A stretch of DNA of 64,000 nucleotides from Prototheca cutis (Eukaryota > Chlorophyta > Trebouxiophyceae > Chlorellales > Chlorellaceae), in NCBI GenBank assembly GCA_002897115.2, contig BCIH01000001.1, positions 294,482 through 358,481 on the forward strand. Reading direction: 5' to 3'. This document shows positions 1-11,236 of the stretch, one piece after another (the first letter of the stretch is position 1; each line of letters begins with the position of its first letter). A model generated the notes under the pieces. The model was given only the letters and a program-made list of their open reading frames with translations, made no database searches and had not been told where the DNA came from. A program made the translations under genes and the position numbers.

Positions 1-169
1 CAAGAGGCATGCCTTCACGATGCGGCGCAGGTCGGAAGAGAAGACCCCACCCAGGTGGTACGCCAGCATCAAGCGCAGCAGGTGCTCCAGGCAGGGGCGA
101 GGCCGGTGGACGTGATGCTCAGCGATTGACAGTGGCCCCTCCTGCAGCACTGCACACAATCCAAACAGC

Positions 170-361
170 AACACTGCCCGGAACAAGTACGCCATCCTCA
201 AGTGCCAGAGCTGTGGCGTGGTGTGGAACCGCGACGTCAACGCCGCGCGGAACATCCGCCACCTGGGGGAGAGACTGGTCCTGACCGGCAACAGGCCGCC
301 GCCTTTTGATCGCAAAACCAAGCTTGCCTCCGCACCTCCACCTCCCAGGCGCTCCATCTGA
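170..361 (+). CDS. 3' end of a TnpB/Fanzor-like RNA-guided nuclease (partial, possibly decayed)
   Basis: An open frame running into a stop at 359-361 encodes KCQSCGVVWNRDVNAARNI followed by a short basic, proline-rich tail. The C-x2-C pair and the W-x-R-D-x-N-A-A-x-N-I block are the second half of the zinc ribbon and the last RuvC acidic motif of the OrfB/TnpB/Fanzor family. The Asp in RDVNAA is the expected third catalytic residue. The same frame has a stop at 113-115. The rest of the protein must therefore lie further left, joined by an intron in the first 170 bases, or the copy is broken. I cannot tell these apart, because the window begins here. Family assignment rests on this C-terminal block alone. 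Eukaryotic members (Fanzors) are known from green algae and from large viruses of algae. Confidence 0.6.
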   Translation, partial: NTARNKYAILKCQSCGVVWNRDVNAARNIRHLGERLVLTGNRPPPFDRKTKLASAPPPPRRSI

Positions 362-772
362 TATGATCTGATCACCAAGATTTGCCGCAGGCCCTGATCA
401 GCGGAACAGCACCATTGAACGCGTGCTGTGAGGCAATGCCCAGTAACTTTGTTGCTCGGTAACCTCGCGGGGCGCCTCCCGGGCGCTGTTGTGGGGTGCG
501 TCCCAGTTTGTCTGGAATCGCACCCCACCCGAGCTAACAAATGTGGGAGTTTTCAAACCCTGACGATGATGCGAGCTGTCGGAAACCCCGAGTCCACAGG
601 CGGGCAGGCTTGCCCCACTCTTTGGGATGCAGTCGGCCCTGAAAGGAGCCCTGTCTTGCACACTACCACCCAACTTGTATCAGGCATATCTGTCACAACA
701 GTTGCTGGCTCTTAATTCGAAAAACGAAAGGCCTTGCAGGGGTAATGCATCCAATCCCCTTGCCGTGCGATG
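362..772. other. intergenic stretch, nothing recognised
   Basis: Between the nuclease fragment and the 3' end of the coiled-coil gene. Open frames on both strands here are short, overlap each other and show no recognisable motif. Probably 3' flanking sequence of two convergent genes. Confidence 0.5.
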
Positions 773-3669
773 TCAGCCCCTGGCAGGCCTGCTTGCCGCC
801 AGCTGGCTCCAGGTCAACCCACACTCCCCTGGCCGCCGCGGCGCCGGCTTGGCAGACACGGGTGCCGTGACCGTCGAAGAGGTCTGACTTTCCATTGGCG
901 ACGACATGCCCAGGCTCGCCGTGTCGGCCGGGGAAGTCGGCCCCGTCGAGGTGGGCTCCATCGGGGTGGTGGCACTTGCCTCGGGCATCACCGCAGCAGT
1001 GGAAGAGGCGGTGTCGACCGGCTCGCGTGGAGACTCGACCTGCTCGGAGGGCTTGGACTTGTCGCTGCTGTCCGCGGCAGTCGCAGCAGGCTCTGTGGCA
1101 GTCGCAGCAGGCGTAGCAGCATCGGTCGGCGCGGCACCCTCAACGCCCGTCTGCTGCCCGCCCTCGATCAGCCCCGCAGCCGCCAGCTGTCCCTCCCGTG
1201 CAGCCAGTTCCGCCTGCACACGCGCCAGCTGCCGCCGCAGCCCCTCCACGCCCCCAGTGGGCTCGGGGCCTGTCGTCGTTGTGGCAGGAGCAGGTGCGGC
1301 AGATGCAGCCGCGATCGCCGACGCTGCCACGGTCGCCTCACCAGCAGCACCATGACAATGAGATCCGACGACCGAGGGCGCCGCCACCTCGCCGCCCTCG
1401 CGGACTGTGACCGTGGCGGCTTCCAGGTCTTCGACCATCCGCCGCAGCTCCGGGATCCCGGGCTGGCCTTCATTGTCCGCCGGGGCCCCAGCGATGCGGC
1501 GCCAGGCCAGGTAGGCATCCAGTGCCTTCCGGACGGTGCTTGCTGCCGTGCTTGTTTCATTGACCACATCAGCCAGCGAACTAGCCAGGCGCCGGCGATT
1601 CGCCAGGGCCGGCGCGGCGTCGCGACCCAGACGCTCCAGCTGCCCCACCTGGCGCTCAGCCTGCGCCAGCCGCCGGCGCAGGTCAGAGGCCCTCGTCGCC
1701 GCGGCCACTGCCGCCTGCAGCCTCAATGTGGTGACAGACCTCAAAGCACCCGCATACGCGCCGTCGACGCCAGTCTCCCGCGCCGCGCGAAGCACTGCGT
1801 CCCTTGTGCTGGCGGCGGCTGCATCGTTGCCACTGCCGCTCAGGTCAACCCGCAGCGTGCCCAGCGTGCCCAGTGCTGAGTCCAGCGAGGGAGCCAGCCG
1901 CTCATACAGCGCCGCCGCCGTCACGGTCCCCGACTGCGAATGTTTGTCGGAGTGCGTTGGTAAGGCATTGGTGGTGTTGGCAGGGAGAGGGAAATCGTCA
2001 GAATCCATGCACACTCCCAGGGACGACCCAACCAGCATGCCCACGAAACTAACCCCCCCCCCCCCCAAAAAAAAAGAAAGAAACCCTTTCCCACAAGAAT
2101 TAAAAAAAATCGCACCTTGATTAGGGAAACATTGCGGGTGTGCTGCTCGGCGACCAGGGCGACCCGGTTCTGGAGCTCGCGCTGTGCATGCCGTGCTTCG
2201 GCCAGCTCGGCCTCCAGACGCGAGATCCGGGAGGCCAGCGCCGCGGCTTCGCGGCCATCAGCTTCGGCGCGCCGAGCACGGGCAGCCTCTGCGGCCGCCA
2301 GCGCCGCCGCCTCGCCGCCCGGGCCCCGTGCGCCGTCCAGGTCGGCCCGCCGCGCCCGAAGTGCCGCTGTCAGCGCCTGCAGGGCTGCCATGACATCGTG
2401 GTCCAAAGACGATGGTGCTGAGCTCCTGCCACCAGCAGCAGGATGAGTGCTACTCCCCCCCCCAAGGGCCAGGCCGGCGAGGCGCAGGACTTCCTGTGCA
2501 CTGGTCAGTGCGTCATCGAATGCCGCCGCGCCGTGCTTGGCGTCGGGTGCCCGGTCGGCAACTTCACTTGCATGCTGCAGTGATTCGGCTGCTCTGCCCA
2601 GCGCAGCCGGCGCGGAGACAGCTGCGGCGCCCCGGGCCGCGGCGTCCCGGTCCCCGCGCACCAGCAGCCTCACCGCTGCGGTCAAAAAGCCTGCAGCAAC
2701 GGGCGGGGTGCCCAGCGGGTCCTGCGCGGCAGCAGATGACAGCGCCGTCGTCACGTCGGCAAGCGCTGCGGGCAGCCACTCGGGTGCTGAGTCAGCACGC
2801 AGCAGCCGAAGCAGGCGGCCAAGGGCCCCGGCCTCTTCGGCAGGGAGTTCGGCTGCCGGCACAGCCAGGTAGCTGTCCAGGAGCTTCTCCAGTGCAGAGC
2901 CATCCGTCAATGCCTGTGGGACAAGGGACAGCAGGAATGGGGCCCAGAAAGTGAATGAATTGGTGCATGGGTATGAATGGAGGGCTCGTTCCAACACAGA
3001 GCCAGCTGATGCTGAAAGGACGCGATCTCCTAGGAGGAAACCCATCCAATCCGCTGGTGTTCCTGGTCATGTGGGCCGGCAGCGACAACAAAGCGCATGG
3101 CCCTCTTCCCACCGCTGCCTCACCGTTCGGAACCCGTCAGGACCAGAGCCCGTGGCCTGCATGCACGGCATTGAAAAGGCTGGCACTCGCTCGGTGTGGC
3201 ACAATGAGTGTACTTGGCAGGCAGCACGAACCGACAGACCCGGGCTGGGACGCGAAGATCATCTCAGCTAGGCGTTTCACCCACCCACCGTCCCAACCGA
3301 CCACCGTGCCACCTCCCAGCTCCCGGGCCACGCAGAGTCTCTGGGAACCAGTGCACTTGCCTGTTGGATCCACCGGCTAATGAGTGCAGCCCTGGATGTC
3401 GCATCCACAGCCCCTACTTCAGCGGCGAGGCTCTCGGGCGTGGGCCCGGCCTTCCCAGCCCGAATAGTCGGCCGCTCGGAGCTGTCACGGGCAGCGCCCC
3501 TGGCCCGAACCGGGATAAAACTGTTGTCATCGTCCCATGTCACTGCAGCCGCCCCTGCATGTCCATTTGACTGCACCGGCTCCTCTATAACCGGCGCCTT
3601 GCCCTTTCGCCTGTTCTTGCCACTCGGCTTGCGCTCTGGATCGCCGAGCACGGCGAAGGCGTTCTGCAT
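773..3669 (-). CDS. large coiled-coil protein of unknown function
   Basis: Three exons, 3669-3361, 2913-2116 and 1933-773, join in phase 0 and give about 755 residues. The ATG at 3669 starts MQNAFAVLGDPERKPSGKN, a basic N-terminus. The middle exon is alanine-rich helix ending in a long coiled coil (RISRLEAELAEARHAQRELQ). The third exon has a second coiled coil, then a low-complexity Ala/Thr/Pro/Ser tail. No signal peptide, membrane segment or catalytic motif is visible. The first intron (3360-2914) has a GC donor (CAG then GCAAGT). The second (2115-1934) carries a T9G14 tract on the sense strand. A structural or tethering role is possible, but I recognise no family. Exon structure is well supported; function is unknown. 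Confidence 0.7.
2053..2075. repeat. C14A9 homopolymer tract inside an intron
   Basis: Lies in the second intron of the coiled-coil gene. Read on the gene's strand it is T9G14, starting about 40 bases after the donor. One of the recurrent intron tracts discussed in the findings. Confidence 0.9.
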
Positions 3670-4152
3670 TCTCGTCAATCACGGATCAGTATGTTGACAT
3701 TAATTTTACTCATATACAGTACATTGAATGAAAGTACGGAGCTTGCGGCCACATCTTTGATGGCCTAGGCGGTTGGTGACCGCCTCGGCCGGCCTGCGTC
3801 CCATCCCACTGGTTCCGGTCTCCGGCATTGTGTGACTGGGTGGGCCCAGTCCGCAGGGGACAACCAGAGCCATAGGGATACCTGTTCCGAGATATTACGG
3901 CTTTCAGGTTGCTCATGCTGTAATATTTTTTTGTACTGCGCGTTGCTTGCATAGAAGGGTCAAGAGCAGAGAGCAGGGCAGCAGGGAACATGGGCCACTC
4001 CCGGAGTGCTCTGTCACCCGACTGCATTCGCATCCAACAGGCTGATCAAGACAGCCCATTCACAGCTGCGACTCCAACAACCACTGCTGATGAACCATTG
4101 ATCCAGGATTCCTGATGGTGTTACAGCTGGAATGCAAGGTGCAGGAGCCTCC
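3670..4152. other. intergenic: upstream region of the coiled-coil gene, 3' flank of the methyltransferase gene
   Basis: Both neighbours are on the minus strand, so this holds the 3' flank of the methyltransferase gene and the promoter region of the coiled-coil gene. It is slightly more AT-rich than the coding DNA around it. I see no ORF or RNA gene. Confidence 0.5.
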
Positions 4153-4517
4153 TCATGGCACTGCTTCTAATGACGCATCTGGGGTGGCTGCCTGGAAGCC
4201 GTCAGCGCCCAGGTCAGAAAAGTCTACGGCAAGCTCGTCGTCAGAGTTGGCAGCGCCTTGCTCTGCACTGTCATCCCCACTCTCTTTTGTCGCCTTGACC
4301 ATGCCTGGAAGGAAAGCCAAGGGGCAATGAGCTGTGTGGCTAGGTTCCTTCAGGGGGAGGTGGGACTGGCATGCTCAGGAGAAGACCGCGGGTTCTGACG
4401 CATGTGCGCACGACAGGAGTCGTCCTCTGCTTGGGGCTGAGAAACAAGAACTATCTCATCTTCATTGCACAGATAGATGCCGCGCTCCAGTGGCCCTTCA
4501 CTATTAACCCCACCCCC

Positions 4518-4548
<31 letters not shown>

Positions 4549-5598
4549 AACAAAAAAACAAAAAAAACTCCCCAGCCCAACAAAGCCCCGCCAAGCAAAC
4601 CTACCTTTGGCCCGGGTGGGGAGCGGCCTCGGGGCGACGACAAATTTTTGCCCCTCTCGCGGCCGCTCGGCGTAGCCCGCCCACAGCGCAAAGTGGTGGA
4701 GGACGATGGACGCTGCCACCGCTACGTTGAGCGACGCCGTGCCGGGGCCATACTGGGGAATATAGACAAATGCATCGCAGTTCTGGATCTGCCGCTCACT
4801 AAGGCCCTGGCCCTGCATAGAGGGAGTGCAGTGGGTGGTGGGGGAGGTGGATTTTGTTGCCTGGCACACAGAAGATAGGCCCAGGGCTGGTCCCGCGGGT
4901 CCCACTTACTGGCCTTTCACAGGTGGATTCCGGGAATTCGGCTGCGCCAGCATTGCAGACGGGTGGGCACACGCCTATCCTGCGCCCAGGTGCAGCAACT
5001 CTTGCCCCTCAATCCCAAGAACAACAGCAACAACAAAGGCAGTGCACCTCGTTTCCAAGCATGAATGCCGTGGGCCCGCGGAAGGGAAATTCCTGGATCG
5101 GGACGGCCGAAGGCACGATTTCTACGCCCACGATCCGCGCCCCGTGCTCCTGCCGCAGGCTCTTGCAGCACGCCTCGACGCTCGCATGCCAGCCAAACTC
5201 CACGTGCGCATCTGCCCCATGGCTGCCAAAGGCGTTGAAGCGGTTGGAGCCAACCAAGCACACCTGCAAGGTGCCGGCATGGTACTCGCGTCGGTCTATG
5301 GGAGTATTGCTGTCACCAGTCTTGTAGTACCATCACCAGGTTCACAGCTTTTGTCGTCGTATTTCTGCAGAGCCATCCATCAATGGTCCACAGGAAATGG
5401 TGCCGCGCACTGCAAGTCACGCCCTCCTGCGCCCTACAGGGCCACCTGTGCACCCTCCTGGCGCCGCACAACCCCCCCCTCTCCACCCGACATTCTGACC
5501 TGCTTGACATTGAAGGCGGTGGCGCACCGGCTAACAGTGCCTACATTGTGCTTCTTTGAGACATTGTGGAGGATAACGAATGATGCAGGGGGTTCCAT
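4153..5598 (-). CDS. SpoU/TrmH-family tRNA/rRNA 2'-O-methyltransferase
   Basis: Four exons (5598-5500, 5263-5048, 4812-4605, 4304-4153) keep phase and give 224 residues. The three SPOUT motifs are in order. Motif 1 is SFVILHNVSKKHNVGTVSRC, near the N-terminus, with the N...N-G...R pattern. Motif 2 is FMLGNEGQGLS, split by an intron after NE. Motif 3 is YIPQYGPGTASLNVAVAA. Such enzymes transfer methyl from S-adenosylmethionine to ribose 2'-OH of tRNA or rRNA through a trefoil knot formed by motifs 2 and 3. The short acidic C-terminal tail resembles those of plant SpoU proteins. No targeting peptide is visible; an in-frame stop upstream supports the ATG at 5598. Substrate and compartment cannot be read from sequence. 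Confidence 0.88.
4513..4567. repeat. C26 followed by A-rich tract inside an intron
   Basis: In the last intron of the methyltransferase gene (4604-4305). On the sense strand it reads T-rich then G26, starting about 35 bases after the donor. Confidence 0.9.
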
Positions 5599-6305
5599 CA
5601 CTTCCGCCGATGCCCAAGCTCGTGTCAAAAGGCGGTTGGCACGCCCCACAAGCAAGCTGCGGGCCTCTCGGCAGCGTCGATCTACCAGGTCAAGCGAGCA
5701 CGCATGCTCTTGTCTCTTGCGCCCTCCCTAAAAATAGATCGTTTATTTCCACGATGCATATGACACATGGCTGAGAGGTGTGCGATCCTGTTCATGTGTC
5801 AACCGCCTCGCGCCGCAATTTTTTGTGGTCCCAAATGCGTCACGGCCCTGCAATGCGTGGCATCGGCACATCAAACCCAGCTTTCAGCTTCAAGTTTCGA
5901 AGTTTAGATGAAGATCATGTTTCGCCGACCTCACTGGTGATAACCAGCCTGCAGAGCCTGCAGCCTTGAAGGGTGGGCTTAATTCAGTCGGTGCATCTTT
6001 CTCTCTGCGACGCAGAAGATGGAGAGGAAGAGATCCCGAACTGTGGCAGCAGCCATTCAAAGCGTACATCACACGACGAGCGAGCACGGCACATTTCACC
6101 AACGAAAACGAGGACCGGAACCAGCAAGGTACACAGAGCTTGGCAGGAGGGGGACAGGTGCCAGCAGAGCAGGGAGGGTCAAGGGGATTGCCCGCCTGCC
6201 GTCATGCAGAAGAGGCAAGGCTGCCCTATGCAACGGCTCCTCTTGGATGGATGGATGGCGTCGTCGGCATTCTGGCAAGTATCACAGGCGGCGCCCCACG
6301 CGACA
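5599..6305. other. intergenic, about 700 bases
   Basis: Upstream region of the methyltransferase gene and 3' flank of the EF-hand gene, both on the minus strand. Plus-strand open frames here are short and unsupported. Nothing recognised. Confidence 0.5.
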
Positions 6306-7559
6306 TCATAACGCCGTTGGCGGCAGGGCCGCTACGGTGTCCCCGTCGACGGCAGTCGTGGTGACAGGCGATTCCGTCTCCGCGGCCTCGTCCACCCAGT
6401 GGGTGATGGTGGCAAGAAAGTCCGGAAAGGTGATGCGACCATTGCCATCGCGGTCAAGCTCCAGGAACCGCTGCTGGACGAGAGGGGCGATGGTGCTCGC
6501 GCCGGCGGCTGTAGCGGGGGGGCTGTGCGGGATGTGCTCCAGATTAGGCTCCACCAACGCCTCCATCAGCTCATCCTGTGTGTTGTTTGAATCATTTCAG
6601 GGGGAGGCAGCATGAGTGTGCTCTGCTTCCTTCTTTGGGGGTGCAAAATGCAGGTCTGCATGTCGTGGGGTTCAAACCCCCCCAAGAACACACGGGCTCC
6701 CAGCACCCACCCCCCAATAGAACGAGGCAGCGCCACACCCTGCTGATGAAGCCGTCTTTGCTGCTGTCGAACGAGAGAAACGCTTGTGTCACGACCTCAA
6801 AGGCCTGCAGGGTCTGCGGATCAACGTCCTCCTCGTCCTCGGGCCCCCGCAGCAGGTGGAGTGTTGCCAGCACAACGATGAATTCGTCGACGTTGATGGT
6901 GGAGTTGCGGTCGACGTCGGTGCTGACAAACGCGCTTTCCAGTAACTCGTCGTCCACGACGTAGCCCAGGCGCTTGGCACCCGCCCGCAGCTGGTCCAGC
7001 GTGATTTCCCCAGTCCGGCCCTCGTCCAACTCATCGAATGTCCGCTCAGCATGTTGCAGCCCCTCGTTCAGCCTGGCAGGGATACATTCACGGATGAATG
7101 GGTAGGGAGGAGCATGAGACAGGCGGGGCGGTGTATTTTTTTGGCCTCAGGAAGAAGCGGCGGCAAAAGACAATGCTCAGTCTCCATCCGAGGTGGCTGN
7201 CCTACCAATGCCCCCAACGTCCTCCAACTGCCAATGCGTACAAACCTGGGGAGGCGCAGGAGCAGTCGGTTGAGCTTCATCATGGAACCCTTGTCCATGG
7301 CGGACCATTTCTCCTGCAGCACGGGGTGTGGGAGAATCGGCCTGGAGGTACTGACGCGCCGGGCAAGGCGGGTGNCAGGTCGGGCCCCAAGCCGGCCCAT
7401 CCATTAGGGCACCGGCAGGGAAGAACCTCTGCGCCACCAGCGGACCTTGATAGCTTCTTCGAGACGCTGGTCAAAATACCTCCGACTGCGGGAGTAGTAG
7501 TTCACCGATGGCGAGGAGCGATCGGGTGCTACCACGTTGGACGAGCTNGAGTTCCCCAT
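6306..7559 (-). CDS. EF-hand calcium sensor, CML21-like, probably N-myristoylated
   Basis: Four exons (7559-7446, 7313-7246, 7072-6739, 6575-6306) in closed phase give 261 residues. The start MGNSSSSNVV (one S codon contains N) has Gly2 and small residues as in N-myristoylation signals. An N-terminal block MKLNRLLLRLPRL precedes the EF-hands, as in plant CML21-type proteins. Four EF loops follow. DEGRTGEITLDQ lacks the position-12 acid. DVDRNSTINVDE is canonical. A third, DSSKDGFISRDE, is canonical and split by the last intron. DRDGNGRITFPD has Asp at position 12. It is likely a membrane-attached calcium sensor that would bind and regulate a partner; the partner is unknown. It is divergent from the FTR subunit gene about 350 bases away. 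Confidence 0.85.
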
Positions 7560-7909
7560 AGCTTCACGCAGGCCTACCCCTGCGGGTATGTGGCCCGTCC
7601 TAACTACCGGATGCTCAACAGATCATTATAGCATCGTCATCAAAGTATGCATGGAGCCCAAACTTGAAGCAGGTGAACTCTCGCTGCACGACATGATGTG
7701 TCGGGGCCCGTCGGGAAGGGTGTGGGTTGCCATTCTTGCATGGGCATTCCGGCGCATGAAACTCTGGCCGAGTTGCATGGATTGCGTCTTCATGCAACGC
7801 GCATTCTGCGTCCTGTTTGTGCGCCGCATCCTAATGGAATTGATAAAGTAAAGAACCTCGTCGACTTTGGTGGGGGAACAGGGGTGCAGGCGTGCTGGGC
7901 GTGGCGAGC
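7560..7909. promoter_or_regulatory. divergent intergenic region between the EF-hand and FTR genes
   Basis: About 350 bases separate the two divergent start codons, so promoters for both should lie here. I cannot point to a specific element. Confidence 0.4.
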
Positions 7910-8374
7910 ATGCGCCTGGGGTGCGAGCCCTTGCGGCACGCGCCACTGGCGCAGCGGCCGCATGTCAGGCGCCCAGCCTGCGGGAGGCACNCCCTGCAGA
8001 TCGTCGCGGNCCTGGGCCCTGGCTCGGCCGTCCGCGTGACGGCTCCGATCACNGTGTACCACTCCCCAAAGTACCGGGCTGGACTGGAGATCCAGGGCCT
8101 CCGNGGCACCGTGCAAGCCAACGTGGCTCAATTCAAGGGCAAAGTCTTGAGCGCCAACAAGCCCTGGAAAGTTGCCTTGGATGCCCAAGACCCTGCTGGC
8201 AAACCTATGAGACTCGTTGTTCACCTGGTGCGCCCCCCTAGAATGAGGAAGTGGTGGAGGCCGGATGCTGTGGGTCCAGTGCGGTGCTCCGGTCGTGGAA
8301 TGTAGTTACTCCATTGCGACATCCCAAATGTGAGCTGCACCTCGCAGGAAGACAGGGAGGTGGAAGAGCTCTGA
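7910..8374 (+). CDS. FTRV: ferredoxin-thioredoxin reductase, variable (alpha) subunit
   Basis: Two exons, 7910-8227 and 8348-8374, give 114 residues. The core has VYHSPKYRAGLEIQGL, GTVQANVAQFKGKVLSANK and RLVVHL, the SH3-like fold of the FTR variable chain. The small second exon adds EDREVEEL and a stop, restoring the acidic C-terminus typical of the family. The first ~30 residues are Arg/Ala-rich and fit a plastid transit peptide. The protein stabilises the catalytic Fe-S subunit, which passes electrons from photosynthetic ferredoxin to thioredoxins in the stroma. Four ambiguous bases fall in the coding sequence. An additional upstream exon is not excluded. Confidence 0.88.
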
Positions 8375-9044
8375 TCCTGACAACAGAGAAGAATAATTGA
8401 TCTGTAGAATCTGACAACGCAGGGCGCTGTTGAGAGGGGCCAACTGACAGCTCCCTGGACGCCGGAACATTGCTGCTGCTCGCACCACAAAACTGCTTTG
8501 GGCCGTACCATTTGTTTACAAGAGGGGTCGGCTTGGATCGGCCTCATGCTCTGTCTCCGGGATCGTGGGGTGGTGCCCTTGTATTTCCCAGGGCGTTGTA
8601 CCTTTGTCGTATGTAGAGCTGCCCAAGTGCGGAATCTCCAAATGAATGCAGCGCGGTGGAGCTCGTGATGCCGAGGAACGAATGCATTGCGCGTGCTTGT
8701 TCCTGCCATCGTCGGAAGTGGGAACCAGTGGCAGATGGGCAAGCAGACCATCATTCACAGGCAATTCGGGTGGAGTGCCGGTTGGAATTGTTTGGAGTGC
8801 ATTTGGGATAGCAATTGGAGTCGCAGGATTGCACCCATTGAAGAGCTGGTCGAGCTGCCTACCCCCAGAGTTGCTAGAGGTGGGGGACAGCCCAGGGGGC
8901 TGACGAAACCGCATCACGTGNTGCATGGCATGGAACAGGAAATCCGTGCCCATTGTACGCGTCCATCAGCGTCAATCAGCTCCCCGGCTGGGGGAAACAA
9001 TTTTTCGTATTTGTCATTGATTGAGCTTGATCACCATTGCGGCA
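8375..9044. promoter_or_regulatory. intergenic region upstream of aspartate-semialdehyde dehydrogenase
   Basis: About 670 bases between two plus-strand genes. A CACGTG hexamer (G-box-like, a bHLH/bZIP core) is at 8915-8920, roughly 125 bases before the next start codon. Its function is unproven. No convincing ORF. Confidence 0.35.
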
Positions 9045-10911
<1,867 letters not shown>

Positions 10912-11236
10912 AGTTTTGTTGGTCGATGAGCTAGACTGGTGTTTCACACGTTGAGAGAAGGCAAAAAACGCTGTGCTTGCCCGTCCATCCACTTGCTCAG
11001 AATGTGTCTCGTCTGCTGTGCAAGGACTCACGGACGACAAGGTCCTGAAGAAGGCAGTCATGTGACTAAAGAAAACAGGTTCTTTCTCTAAACTCAGTGG
11101 TTTGGCTGCTGCTGCTTGAGTGACAGTGATTAAATATCGTTGGAAGGGAGCTCCTTTCCAAAGACGGCCAGCAACGCACCGCTCAACACCAGCGGGCCGC
11201 CCCCGGGGGGGGGCGCAGCGAAGCGCTAAGTTTTAG
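10912..11236. other. intergenic, about 325 bases
   Basis: 3' flank of the dehydrogenase gene and upstream region of the START-domain gene. It has an AT-richer patch around 11080-11150 and a short G/C run near 11200. Nothing else recognised. Confidence 0.4.

Noticed and set aside
11200..11216. Short G/C-rich run before the START gene considered as a regulatory element or assembly junction
   Set aside because: Too short and without partner or context to support any call.
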